DNA from: Chara braunii
Taxonomy: Eukaryota > Streptophyta > Charophyceae > Charales > Characeae
Assembly (NCBI GenBank): GCA_003427395.1
Contig: BFEA01000167.1
Location: forward strand, 2,270,118 to 2,312,890
Length of the DNA stretch: 42,773 bases
Reading direction: 5' to 3'
The position numbers and the translations under genes are program-made. Position 1 is the stretch's first letter. Every line of letters begins with the position of its first letter. Shown in pieces: positions 1-9,924 of the stretch. The notes beneath the pieces were generated by a model, which did no database searches, was not told the origin of the DNA, and worked only from the letters and a program-made list of their open reading frames with translations.

Positions 1-350
1 TTATCATCCAATTTACATAAATGGAACTTCTTTAATAACAAAATATTGTTATTTTTGAAAAATAGTATTGCTAGAATACTAAATATATGTTTTTATAATG
101 GGGGTGATCGCAGACATGTGTCAACCCCGCCCCCCCTCAAAACGCTCAATCCCCCCGGGGAAGGCCTCCTTTTGGGCTGGCACGGCCGTTCGTCCGGGCC
201 GTACGGCTGCCGAGGGGGCCGTTCGTACGGCCGTTTGAGCGTACGTATGGGGGTACAGACAGCTCTACTCTACTTTACAATACTCTTTGGTAAGATACTC
301 CACCGTTCGATAGTCTACTCTACACTACTCTAATGTACTCTACTCTACTG

Positions 351-354
<4 letters not shown>
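1..354. other. Non-coding window start, AT-rich then GC-rich palindromic
   Basis: The first ~100 bases are AT-rich. Bases 180-250 are GC-rich with recurring CGTACG, GGCCGT and CCGTTCG words that can self-pair. Bases 265-350 carry irregular TACTC/CTACT repeats that run into the CT microsatellite. The one open frame (46-333) has repeat-like composition and no recognisable domain. I see no gene. Confidence 0.6.

Positions 355-417
<63 letters not shown>
355..417. repeat. (CT)n microsatellite
   Basis: About 31 uninterrupted CT dinucleotides, followed by a C-run and an A-run. It is a homopyrimidine tract and any open frame through it (Ser-Leu repeat) is meaningless. The 420-1018 stretch that follows holds no recognisable gene. 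Confidence 0.97.
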
Positions 418-419
<2 letters not shown>

Positions 420-1018
420 CCTCCCAAAAAAAAAAATTCAATTTTGAGTTTGTCGGTCTGTTTCAATCTATGCTATCGTGTTCTGAGTCAGTTTGAACTC
501 TCTTTGCATTTGTCACTGGAATGATAGCGTGTTTTGAGTGTCGTTTTAGTTTGTTTTAGCATATGGGTCCATTCGAGTCAGTGTGGGCAGTGTATGTGTG
601 ATGTTTCATATTTTTGCTGTTAGTGCCGGAATTGCCTGCACCGACCGCACCACGGGCACTAAGCTAGTCAGTCATTTAACCCACTTAAACCACCAGTACA
701 TTTCCCTGCTTGAAATCTAAGACGCGCTGGGTAACGTGGTAGCCAAGTAGGGGAGGGACGCCGTTGATAAATCGAATCGACGGCCCGCTTTTCGTTTCAG
801 GCCTCCGACACTGCTTGCGGCCGACATATGGGAAAGATACTGGTGGTGTAACTCAGGCTTAATGATACAATGTTTCAAGGGATGCTTGAACCGATTTCCA
901 GCAGGTGCAGCTCCCAACCAATGGAGCTGAGCCATCACAAGGTGGTAGCTTGTGGTTGAGGTGTCTGCTCGTATCAGCACCCCCATCATGCCCACCACCA
1001 ATGTCGTCTGAACAAAAA

Positions 1019-1095
1019 CGAAAGAAAAAAGAACAAAAAAAAAACAAAAAAGAAAAAACAGAAAGAAAGACAGAAAGAAAGACAGAAAGAAAGAA
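1019..1095. repeat. Purine-rich GAAA/ACAGAAAG simple repeat
   Basis: An A-rich tract resolves into repeated GAAAGACA units (AGAAAGAC three times near 1063-1092). It is a low-complexity simple repeat. It could be the decayed tail of a retroposon, but no body is visible upstream. Confidence 0.85.
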
Positions 1096-1586
1096 TGGGA
1101 AAAGTTTGAAACACCATCATTCCAATCCTAGGCCGCCGGCCTAGGCCTTGCCACACCACTCCCCAAACTGATGTTTTGGTCAGGTTTGGTTCGCTGCAAC
1201 AGTTGCCAAAGTGTCAGAAAACAGGTTTATATGGTGGAATCGCATTTAGTGACAGCTCAACCCGCCACTGTCCCCACCTGCCACAGTTGGAATTGGGTGG
1301 ATTGATTCAGCGAGCCACCAAATTGGTAAGTTGCAGACCAGTCCAGACCGAATATCTGGAAGGGTGAGCTTTGCAACGACCAATTTGGCGAGTTGCAGAA
1401 GGGCCACTGGCACAGCTTCGAGAGAGTAATACACCATTTGGTTAGATACAGGCAAGTGAAGTTTGGTGAGAGCCACTCCGCAGCACTCACCTCACCAAAA
1501 ACACAGGTCCAGACATGACATTGGTGAGTTACGTCACTTGGTGAGTGGGTGCAGTGGTGATCGATTTCGGTGGAAATGAGGCCAAG

Positions 1587-1643
1587 CGCTGTAGCTCAAT
1601 TGGTTAGAGTCTAATGTTGTAACGGGGTTCTATTCTGGTCAGC
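1587..1643 (+). repeat. tRNA-like remnant (possible SINE head)
   Basis: TAGCTCAATTGG at 1592-1603 matches the pol III box A consensus (TRGCNNARNNGG). GGTTCTATTCT at 1626-1636 resembles box B (GGTTCGANTCC). They are 34 bases apart, which suits a tRNA-derived promoter. The anticodon arm and variable region are too short for a cloverleaf, so this is not called as a functional tRNA. A SINE head or dead tRNA is likelier. No second copy with the same body was found in the window. Confidence 0.5.
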
Positions 1644-1861
1644 CCTCAACTTCTCCGGTACACGCTCAGTCAGTGTCATAGTACGATATCCCATTCACTG
1701 CCCACAGCCTAGCGCAGCATATAGGTCACCCGTCCCTGGGGAGTGGGGTTTGACTATGAGGGGTTCTGTCCTGCTCTGGGGGCCGGGGTAGGGATAGAGG
1801 GATAGGCTGTTCCTTTCCAGGGTGAGGATGGTCAGTTATTCCTGAGTTGAATAAGTCAGCC

Positions 1862-2056
1862 GATGACAGAGATTGTGGGACTCCAGTTCATGACAGAGGC
1901 AGAGGGCCTTCTAGTGGATGACGGAGACTAGATGGGGGTGCCAGTTCAGGAACGACACATGGGTTTCCGGTTGATGACAGAGATTAGGGCGATTCCAGTT
2001 GATGACAGAGATTAGGGCGATTCCAGTTGATGACAGAGGCTCTGATCTTGAGGATC
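1862..2056 (+). repeat. 28-bp minisatellite
   Basis: The core GATGACAG(AGATTAGGGCGATTCCAGTT) recurs at 1862, 1889, 1917, 1945 (degenerate), 1973, 2001 and 2029, spacing 27 then 28 throughout. The copies at 1973 and 2001 are essentially identical and the outer ones are diverged. Related words continue irregularly to about 2160 (2066, 2145). There is no coding signature. Confidence 0.9.
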
Positions 2057-2391
2057 ACACTTAGCTGATGACAGAGGTCCGGGGGAATTTTAGACAGTAT
2101 GGTGGAAGACTCTAATAGATCACACAGTCAGGGCCTTCCTGGTTGAAGACAGAGACTAGGCTCTCAGATGGTAATAGAGGCTGTGGCCTTAAACCACCAG
2201 TACATGGCCCTGGGCAACTTGAGAAGCACCAGAGGCTCTCTATGAAGATTTCGGGTTCAGGGAAGACCCGGCATTGCTACGGGGGAGGGAGATGGTGGGC
2301 CCAAGGAAAAGGGGAAAATGGACAGCAAGATTTCCTGCTGGTTCATTCTGTGCATGTGGAAACAGATGCACGGACGCAGAAGGTGCAGAAT

Positions 2392-2412
2392 GCCCTGCCT
2401 CGCTGGCAGGGC
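2392..2412. repeat. Short perfect hairpin GCCCTGCC-TCGCT-GGCAGGGC
   Basis: An 8-bp stem and 5-base loop. A near-identical hairpin (one stem base changed, loop TTGCT) occurs at 3694-3714. In both places a run of AGAAAGAAAAAG-type purines follows, so the two loci share a dispersed repeat of about 50 bases. Function is unknown. Confidence 0.7.
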
Positions 2413-2438
2413 TCAAGTAGAGAAAGAAAAAGAGGTAC

Positions 2439-2864
2439 TAAGTATGGTCGTGTCAAAAACCAAGTTTTTTATTTTCAATCGAAACAGGGTTTTGCAGTCT
2501 ATCTGGGGGAGTTTTAAATGCAGTCTACTTGCCAGCAGAATTGGTCAAAAGCCTGGTCGGGCGTGGCCTACAGATCTCGGCGGTGGCCCTGGCATGAGGG
2601 GCCAGGGTAGGCCTGGATATCCCCCAAATCACGGCCACGTTCAGCTGGCCCTCTTCACTTGCCATGTGGAAAACTTTCTGCCGAACTTTCTCCCACGGCA
2701 AGTGTAGGGCCAGGGCCTAGAAGGCCGTAGACGAGGTGGCCATTGACACAACTCTGCTGAAACCTCCACGGCAAAACAGCATTTAAAACTCCGCCGGTCA
2801 CACGACTGCAAAGCCTGTTTCGACTGCAAATCGAAATTTGAAAAGTATGACGCACCCATAGTTA
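2439..2864. mobile_element. Foldback/MITE-like element with arms of ~190 bp
   Basis: The two halves are inverted copies around about base 2651. Examples are GAAACAGG at 2481-2488 against CCTGTTTC at 2814-2821, and GGAGTTTTAAATGC at 2508-2521 against its complement at 2779-2792. All paired positions sum to 5300-5303, so the register is kept throughout. Outer ends read TAAGTATGG on one side and the complement of TAACTATGG on the other, with a possible TA target duplication at the edges. A smaller inverted repeat (CACTTGCC/GGCAAGTG) sits at the centre. The open frames here are mirror images of each other, as expected for a palindrome, and are not genes. Superfamily is unassigned. Confidence 0.85.
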
Positions 2865-2887
2865 TTAAAAAAAATAAAAAATGAAGC

Positions 2888-3398
2888 TAGGATACGCACC
2901 TTGTTTTTTTGTAAATGTATCGGACTACAATCATGGCCAAGCCTGGATGACTCTGATGGCAATCACGTCCAGAGATTATTCGAAAAAGTCATCGTGTGAG
3001 TATGCCCTCACTGAAGTCAGGGCCCCCCTCATTGCCGCAATTGGTGGGGTGGAATTGGTTCAGAATCTCAGCCCGTTTCTTTTGAGGGCATACTAAAATG
3101 CTACCACTTTCTTGACTGTATCTGACTGCGATTATGGCCACGCCTGAATGAATCTGATGGCAGTCAAGTCCAGAGCTTAGTAAAAGAAGTCCTAGTGTGA
3201 GTATGCCCTTACTGAAGTCAAGGCCCACCTCTTTGCTGTGAGATGCGGGGAGGAATCAATTCAGAATCTCAGCCTGTTAGGTCATACTTATGTTAGCACT
3301 TTCCTGAATATATCTGACTGCAATTACAGCCATGCTTGGATAATCTGATGGCAATCACGTCTAGAGCTTAGTAGAAAAAGTGCTCATGCTAGCCCAAA
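2888..3398 (+). repeat. ~195-bp tandem triplication with MITE-like ends
   Basis: The phrase TATCKGACTRCRATTA recurs at 2919, 3119 and 3311 (spacing 200 and 192). Each unit holds a ~120-bp segment bounded by AGGGCATACT (best copy 3085-3094) and GTGTGAGTATGCCCT (2994-3008, 3195-3209), with a ~75-bp linker containing CAGAATCTCAGCC. The boundary motifs are the terminal inverted repeat of the TTA-flanked element at 15145-15555. The third unit is degenerate (AGGTCATACT at ~3279, end near 3398). Confidence 0.85.
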
Positions 3399-3418
3399 GC
3401 TGTGCAACATCCTGCCTT

Positions 3419-3560
3419 GCTTTTTTTTGTGTCTTTAAATAACAGGTCAGTCTACTAGGGGAGGTGATATGAGCAGCCTCCCCGAGTAAGCCTGCTGCTA
3501 GCCGCTCCGTCTATTGGTGGGGAGCATCACCTGCTGGATCGGGCCCAGCCTCCCTTGAGT
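3419..3560 (+). repeat. Dispersed repeat, first of two copies
   Basis: TCTATTGGTGGGGAGCATCA followed by CTGCTGGATCGGGCCCAGC resembles 13335-13380 (TCTATTTGTGGGGAGCAGCA, then GTGCTGAGAACCGGGCCCAGC). A T-run precedes both. The copies are diverged and no element type is assigned. The rest of 3560-4195 shows no gene. Confidence 0.5.
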
Positions 3561-4481
3561 GCATGTAGCCAGTCTGAGAGAGTGTGAATGTTACATGGCC
3601 ATACTTGGCTGAGCTCTTGTGAAACTCTTGACTGCTCTGGACTGCTCTAGAATGCTTCTGCACCTCGTCACCCTTGTGCCAGGCCCCAGGTACGTCCTGC
3701 CTTGCTGGCAGGGCAAGCAAAGAAAAAGAAAGGGGAGAAAAGGAAACAACTTACGTTTTGTTTTGATGCCTGCTGAAAATCCGCTTGTATCTGGTGGTCA
3801 AACTACGCCAGATACAGGGGGTGCCTTTGTGGAGAGTGTGATTGGGGTGGCACATGAGTGAAAACGATGGCCTCCTTTTTGTTCTATCTGATGGCAGCAG
3901 GTCCAGCAGTTGAGTTTCAGAGAGGCCAGTAATGGGGGCCACCCTCGATTTTCCAAACAGCGGCACTGGTCACTTTCATCCTCAGCAAAATTCAAATTTA
4001 GGTTCATCCATGTAGCCTCGGATGTACTGGTGACATCGCTCATGATCTGAACATGATCCAGTCAGGTGTCAGCAGACATCCGTACAAGATCTGCCATTGT
4101 AGGGCCCTCTGAGATGTGGGCATCCATCAAGTTTAGCGGGACCAATTACAGTCAATGAATTCTTTGTTTATTACTTGTGAGTCCCTGTTCCATCTTTGTT
4201 TGATGATCTCAGTTGTGTTTCTTGTGGGGCGAACCTTTCAATAACAGTCTTCAACTGCGAGCTTCCACTCTTTCCCCCCTGCGTCCACCCTCCTTCACCC
4301 TCAATGCCTTCCCTGGAGATTCCCCCCCTTCCCCCTAACCCATCATTCTCCCAATTCAGCGATAACACATCCCTACCCATCACACGTCCACTGAAGACCC
4401 CCCCCCCCGATCCACCTCTCCCTAGAGAGCCCCCTCCGAGAACACCTCCTCCTCATCCCCCTCCCTTGACGGCCTCCTCCC

Positions 4482-5400
4482 GTGCGACCTCTGATACGCC
4501 CTGCGGCCACAAACCAAGGGAGGGTAGCTACGGTGCTGGACAACGGGTTGACAGATGTCATGGCTCCCACAGCGTCCAAAATCAGGCCTGAAGAATACAT
4601 GACAGCTGCCATGCTCGAACCGCGTACCAAAGGAGTAATACGTCACATCCAACAGATAACGGAGGAAAGCGACTTCGCACCCTGGAGACCAGGGTCCGAA
4701 GATCACATAATTCCGGGGCCCGAGTATAAAGACCGTCAGATTGATGTTTTGGATACAATGAAAGCCCTGCACCTTTAGATCTCAGTGTCTATTCCATATC
4801 TGCTGACAATCTCTGAGGTGGCGAACGAAAAGTTGATCGAATGATGTTTGAAGAACCGGCGACGGTTCGAGGAGGGAAGGAAGGGCAAGAAACCGGTGGT
4901 GGAAAGCTGACCGCTGGCGCCCGAGGGGCAACCCTCCACTCCGAGCCCTCCCGAAGAGGCACGAATTGGGATGATCCAGGCCGCTAATCCACTGGCGGAG
5001 AAGCCCGGTGTATTTCTTAAGGCCCATCCGATTAGCTGGAAGAGTGTGGAGTGTGACTGCGAAGTATGGGGGAGTCTGTTGCCAACCATTCTTCATCCTG
5101 GATTGTCAGCGGTGGCACTCTCTTGGGGAGTAACGAAACGATTGGGCCGGGGAGGCCAGATTCAGCCTCTCCGACCGGATGAGTTGTATGTGTCCGCCAC
5201 CGAGGAGAATTGCGAACGTACCCATACAGGTCGGTCGGGTTCACTGCCTGTGCGATGTGATCGTCCTCGATGTGCAGGCGTATGATGTGCTGCTGTGTAT
5301 CCCGTGGCAGCCTGGCAGGCGACGGTTGGCACTCAAATGCATTTTGATAGCTCGGAAATCGTGCTAACCTCGGCCCAGCCCAAACCTCAAACGATTCCGA
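4482..5400 (+). pseudogene. Retrotransposon gag/aspartic-protease relic
   Basis: Two broken plus-strand frames. The first (4482-4778) is an unidentified segment reading on past a TAG into sequence rich in Arg/Glu/Lys, like the end of a Ty3-type Gag. The second covers a retropepsin-like region: SAVALSWGVTKRLG then IQPL at ~5106-5175, a frame change near 5190, and then VPIQVG, VLDVQAYDVLL and IPW (5218-5305). That order is typical of a retropepsin core ending in the hydrophobic D(I/V)LLGxPW block, where Gly is now Cys. The DTG/DSG active-site triplet is not intact (PGLSAV where the catalytic loop is expected). A proline-rich open stretch at 4196-4480 lies directly upstream and could be its N-terminal part. 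Both neighbours are non-coding. Family is Ty3-like by inference only. Confidence 0.5.
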
Positions 5401-6470
5401 TGCGGGTGGCTATGCGAGTCCGGATGCAGCCTGTCCCCTCCATTTCCAGCGCAGTCCGTCAATATGATCCAGCAACTGTGGCAGAAACCCCCCCGAAGAG
5501 TTCATCAGCGGAATGCCTCCCTGTGCCCACCTTCTCGTCGACATCTGATGATTCGACGAAAATCACAAGCAACAGGCGGCAGCCGATGTTTCACATGGAG
5601 CAGATCACAAAAGAGTTCAGGGGACGAAAGCATGCAAAGGAATGGAAGAATCCAGCAGTCTGTCCTTGAGGAATCTTGTTTTCACAGATCCAATATGGCA
5701 GCAAAGGGTAGCAATAGCTGAGAGGATTCCTAGAGGAATGGCAAGCTGACAGTCAATCCTCCATATGGTTGGAGCAATCAATGCTGTTCAGGGGTCCTTC
5801 GCCCAGACGGAAGGAAGCGTTGGTGTGTGAACTCTTGTATTTTATGACTTGCCGGGGGAAAGGAACCGGACTGATGCTCCCCAGAATGGATATGGAGCCA
5901 GGACCATAAGGCCCTGTTTTGTTGAAAAAAAAAGGAAAAAGAAAAAAGAAAAAGAAAAGAGAGTGTACCAACAGGAACCTCGATGGAGCCGACCATATGA
6001 GACGGAAAGTGAGTGTAGGGCAGACCAGATGGAGCCGGAGTGAAACCAACCCCAGGATAGGGAAAGAGATCGTTCCCCGCCGCCAAATGTGAGAGAGAGG
6101 AGGGTTCGGTTGCAAAAATCAATGAAAAGGGGGAATCGCCCCCGACTGCCTCTGCCCCGAAGGATACTAACTTTGGTCTGCTGAGAAAGACTGTTGAGAG
6201 GAAACCGCAGAAGAGTTTGGAGCCTGACTCGGAGGGAGAGTCATCGACAACTCCAAAAGTTGGTGACTCCAAGAATGATGTTCAGAGAATGGTGGGGTCA
6301 TAGGAGACGGACATGGAGGATGTCGTGCATCGTCTGCAGGCGCTTTCGGGGGGGGAGATGCGCGGCTTGGAACATTCTCATCTGCTACAAGCCTCCACTC
6401 ATGATACAGGGAACGTGGAATGATGCTTCGAAGTAGAGAAGGAACAGCATGCCGATAGGAAGGCGCCGAG
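5401..6470. other. No recognisable gene; possible decayed LINE 5' part
   Basis: Several short open frames on both strands contradict each other and none shows a domain. There is an A-rich purine run at 5925-5960. Because the LINE begins somewhere upstream of 6470, part of this stretch may be its 5' region, but nothing here proves that. Confidence 0.4.
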
Positions 6471-6477
6471 TAAGGAT

Positions 6478-7123
6478 GCTGCGGAGCGACCTCCCAAAAT
6501 AACGAGCGAACAGCCCATTGACGTGGAAGTGTCAAGTAAGGAAGATCTGGGCGAAACGGCGGTACACATGCCAGCAGACTGCCCTCTCCCTGCATTTGTA
6601 GTACATGCAAGGCAGGAATGAGTGGCCTTCAATCTATCCGACATACTGCAGGCGGGTGAGTGTCACGTATGTCCGCTGGTTTTTGGGTGGTCAGCTGGTG
6701 GGATCCGCCTTTTGCTACAAGGCAAGCACGAAGCCCCGGTGTATCATGTGAACTCCCTTCCACAAGTGCAGCAGGTGTCCCAACAAGTCAAGCAATGCCC
6801 GGCGGGAACTGTTTGAACTCCCCCATATCTCGACCACTCGTTTTGTCCGACAAATGGCCGACAACAAGGAGTATGCTCTTCTGCTATTCTTCTTCGCGGC
6901 GGTACCAAAGAAACCAGGAAAGCCGAGAATGAAACTCAAAGGGGCACACTGGATAGAATATGCAGAAATCCGAGGCCAGGCGGCACATCCGTGGGACTTC
7001 CGTGTTGTTCAGGAGATTTCCCTGGCCATCTTGGAGGGAATAGACATTAAACTGCCACCGGGGGATCGGTTCAATTCCCAGAACTTCAAGGAGCGTAAGG
7101 GGTTGTGGGTGAAAGGGAAGTAA
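6478..7123 (+). pseudogene. LINE ORF1-like protein, broken
   Basis: The frame starting near 6602 and running to the stop at 7121-7123 reads RWFLGGQLVG, then a cysteine cluster (FCYKASTKPRC, HKCSRCP) and a basic segment RRELFELPH. It ends with the C-terminal block MADNKEYALLL to KGLWVKGK. One in-frame TGA lies just after CIM (~6749). An acidic segment in another frame at 6478-6600 (AERPPKITSEQPIDVEV) looks like the preceding part after a frameshift. The C-x-C clusters suggest a nucleic-acid-binding ORF1 of a plant LINE. ORF1 normally packages LINE RNA. Its position directly before the endonuclease supports the assignment. Confidence 0.6.
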
Positions 7124-7218
7124 CTAGTTAGGGTTTATTTTTCTATGGGATGTTGTAATAGGTGAGCAGCATCCCCCCCAGCGCATAAACATAGGACTAG
7201 ATCAAAGTGCTAGATTGA

Positions 7219-7500
7219 TATGCTGAAAAGGTTTTCACACTTAAAGATTATAACCATCAAAACCAAATTGACATTGTCTGCCTGCAAGAAACCAAACTGG
7301 ATGCGAAGAAGATTGCTGACCCGTTCCTATGGTGGAAGGGTCAACAAGAATGGGCACCAGCACAGGGTACTTGCGATTCTGATCTCTGATCGACTGTTTT
7401 TTTGACACTCAACGTCGTTGGGCGTGGGTTTTACTGCAGTGGGAAGAGGAAACCTGGGGGTTGCGACCCCATGATTACATCGGATCATTCATCTGTAATG
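7219..7500 (+). pseudogene. LINE AP-endonuclease domain, internally deleted
   Basis: Frame 7219-7389 reads YAEKVFTLKDYN, then DIVCLQETKLD. LQETK is the signature of the exonuclease-endonuclease-phosphatase fold, in which Glu binds the metal. After a stop, the frame beginning 7402 carries MITSDHSSVM (SDHS at 7480-7491), the C-terminal catalytic His motif of the same fold. In intact LINEs these motifs lie roughly 150-180 residues apart. Here they are separated by about 64 codons, so a large internal deletion is inferred. The enzyme would nick the target DNA for target-primed reverse transcription. It cannot be functional here. Confidence 0.85.
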
Positions 7501-7912
7501 GCATCGTATGCAGTAGGCAAGATGGAACTGGGTAAGCCTCCACCTGCTATCCCAGCCTGGGTCTTTACGAGCTTGGAATTCAGTCTGATGATCATGCAAT
7601 TCTGGGAAGAGTGGGTTCAAAACTGCCCAGAGGAGGGGGATCACCTTAGGAGCCTGGCTGAAGCACTCTCTGCCCCTCAGAGCCCTCCTCACTGTGAAAC
7701 TGAGAAGGAGTATGATAGCACATCAAAGGACAGGCCAAGAGCTGGCCGAACAGTTGCAAGCCCTTGATCGGGGACCGGGAGACCAACCAGAGGAGGAATG
7801 GTGGGCGGAGAGAGTGGAGATAGCGAGAGTATGGAGGGAATGGCAGCTGGAGGAGGCAACCAAATGAGGGCGAAGAACTAAGGATTGCTTGGGGAAAAAA
7901 TGTCTGGGTGAT

Positions 7913-8830
7913 TCTTTGCTGAATTACGCCAGGAAAAGGCCTCTCTTGTCATTACAACGATGGACCATCCATTTGATGCACAAATGAACACGCAGGAGAC
8001 GACCCGGGACATCCTCAATTGTGTTACGGATTTTTACAAGACCCTGCTCAGTGAAGAAGAGACCTGGTCTGCTGTTGATATGGTGGAACAACCAGCGGAG
8101 GCACTATGAAATCATGTGTGGTCAAGATTGGACCTTCAGGGGAGTTGTGATCTTGATAAAGACATCACCCAGGAGGAGGTGGAGGTTGCAATCCAAGCCC
8201 TGCCACGACAGAAAGCGTCTGGGCTGGATGGCGTGCCAATTGAGCTTTATAAGGAGTTCAAGCACTTCTTTTCTACTCTGCTTACTGCGGTGTACAACGA
8301 AGCCTTGAGGCATGGGTCATTCCCACCAGGCTTTGCTGATGTGTATGTGGTCCTGCTATATAAGAAAGGTCCAAAAGAGGATGTGAAGAACTGGAGGCCG
8401 ATTTCCATAATTCTGAATGGCTTTTATAAATTACTTGCTGAAGTCTTAGCCACCAGATTGAACAACGTCCTCCCTCAGCTTATCCATGAGACACAGACTG
8501 ACTTTGTTCCAAACCGACAGATCATTTCCAACATTTTATTAGCACAACAGATTTTGGAGGCCAATTGCTCGCCTTTGTTTCCATTGATTCGGAAAAGGCG
8601 TATGACAGGGTCAGGTGGGAGTTTGTTATACAGGCCCTGGCGCGAAGGGGAGTGGGAGGAATATTTAGGAGCTGGGTTAAAAGTTAAAACTTAAAATACT
8701 TTTGGACCAGGCTTACATAGTTATGCAGGTCAATGGTCTCAGGTCTGAAAAAATTAAGGTCACACGATCGGTAAGGCAAGGATGCCCTTTCTCTCCGGCG
8801 CTGTACGTGATCTACATTGAATCACTTCAT
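7913..8830 (+). pseudogene. LINE reverse transcriptase, N-terminal and palm part
   Basis: The frame reads FFAELRQEKASL, then DFYKTLLSEEE, a TGA at 8107-8109, and an open stretch of 192 codons. That stretch contains QKASGLDGVPIELYK, VVLLYKKG, NWRPIS and NRQIISNILLAQQILE (RT blocks 0-2). A +1-type shift near 8570 leads to SIDSEKAYDRV, the block A equivalent with the first catalytic Asp. Another frame (from 8720) has VRQGCPFSPALYVIYIESLHA (block B). The sequence then jumps to post-palm sequence at ~8830, and no F/YADD box exists in any frame. Normally this enzyme copies LINE RNA from a nicked target. Loss of the catalytic Asp pair kills it. Confidence 0.93.
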
Positions 8831-9305
8831 GCGGCCAACTATGGAGCAACTGCAGATACTTGAAGATGAACATGGGATATTCTGCAAATTTTCGGGGGCT
8901 AGAGTTAATTGGGCGAAATCTAAAGGAATCCTCCCTCTATTTATGGATCCTCCGGAGGGTTGGGATATCCCTACAGCGGGGGAAGGAGAGAGTGTGTGTT
9001 TTCTTGGAGCCATCCTGAGACCAAGTTGGGGAGGTGTGGAGCAGGTGGCTAATTTGGCAGTTGCAGCAGTGGCCAAATTGGTGGCATGGAGCTCCAGAGT
9101 GAGTCTTGGCATTTTTGGTAAAGCATTGGTAGTGAAAAATTCTGTTTTAGCCACCTTATGGTATGCTGGGGCCACTCGCATGCCAGGTAAACGAACATTT
9201 GCTTACCTACGCCATGCAATACAGGCGTACTGTGGTCAAGTAACGCGGAGGCCCAAGACTCCATCTGCAGGATTGCCTGGTGAAAACTCTCCAGCCAAGG
9301 AATGA
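8817..9305 (+). pseudogene. LINE RT thumb/connection region
   Basis: A 162-codon open stretch begins with EQLQILEDEHGIFCKFSGARVNWAKSK, the segment that follows the ADD box in L1-type RTs. It continues with FLGAILRP, RVSLGIFGKALVVKNSVLATLWY and a C-terminal AIQAYCGQ. The nominal start codon is an accident of the frame. True coding sequence joins upstream across the deletion at ~8830. It is followed by a frame change near 9240-9300. Assignment rests on motif order and its place in the LINE. Confidence 0.85.
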
Positions 9306-9919
9306 AGGAGGCCTGGGACTGCTGGATCCGCGTCTTCAGATGCTGGCCATACAGATGTGGCATTTACTATGGTTTTTGCTCAGTGCTGCAGGGGAGCTGT
9401 GAAACCTCATTACTCAGCAACACTTGGCATACACTCTTCGCCTTCCACCACCTGCATTGACTGAACTCAGCCTCTTAAGCAGTGGTTCGATTGGCCATGT
9501 CAGAAGGGATACAGTCTGGTCGACTCCCTTGGGGATTTGGAAGAAGATACAACTGTTCAATCGGGAGCCGCACGCAGCGGATGCAGTCTTTAGCCAACTT
9601 CTTTTCGATAATCGCTACATCTGTGATGACCAAGGTGACCCCTTCCCGTGGCAAGGCAGTAGAGGAGCATTTGGTCGGCCATCTTTGTATTGAGCGGTCT
9701 GGGGATTGGAAAACGGTGGAGAAAATGTGCTCAGCCCTCCCCCGGTAGATACAGAGAGATCCGCGGTTGCAACAGCTTTGTGAAGCCATCCCGTCACAAT
9801 GGATCGACATCATCAAAAAAGATATGCTATGCAAAGGGGACTGGCTCAGTCTGCGTGGCAACACCCGACCTGAACTTCTCTACAGGCTGGGGGGGCCTGA
9901 AGAAGGGGACCTCAATTGA
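9306..9919 (+). pseudogene. LINE ORF2 C-terminal region, first part
   Basis: The frames alternate but keep LINE-like text. 9424-9693 contains WKKIQLFNREPH, QLLFDNRYICDDQG and a GAFGR ending. This is followed by GDWKTVEKMCSAL and, after a stop, DPRLQQLCEAIPSQWIDIIKKD to RLGGPEEGDLN. The 'pLFdNpyI.d..G.pf.W' pattern occurs in plant and algal L1 ORF2 C-termini. There are several stops and shifts. The region ends where AT-rich foreign-looking sequence begins (~9920). Confidence 0.7.
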
Positions 9920-9924
9920 ATGAG

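Noticed and set aside
333-524. Ser-Leu repeat protein frame
   Set aside because: It is the (CT)n microsatellite translated.
1587-1643. Functional tRNA gene
   Set aside because: Box A is good, but the anticodon region is too short and box B deviates from GGTTCGANTCC. No cloverleaf can be drawn.
2994-3209. Possible CRISPR-like or phage attachment repeats (repeated GTGTGAGTATGCCCT)
   Set aside because: Spacing and inverted copies fit MITE termini in a eukaryotic genome. There are only a few units and no spacer structure.
5778-6610. Minus-strand frames of 120-164 codons
   Set aside because: No recognisable domain, they overlap purine runs, and they lie opposite plus-strand sequence leading into the LINE. 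They look like chance open frames.
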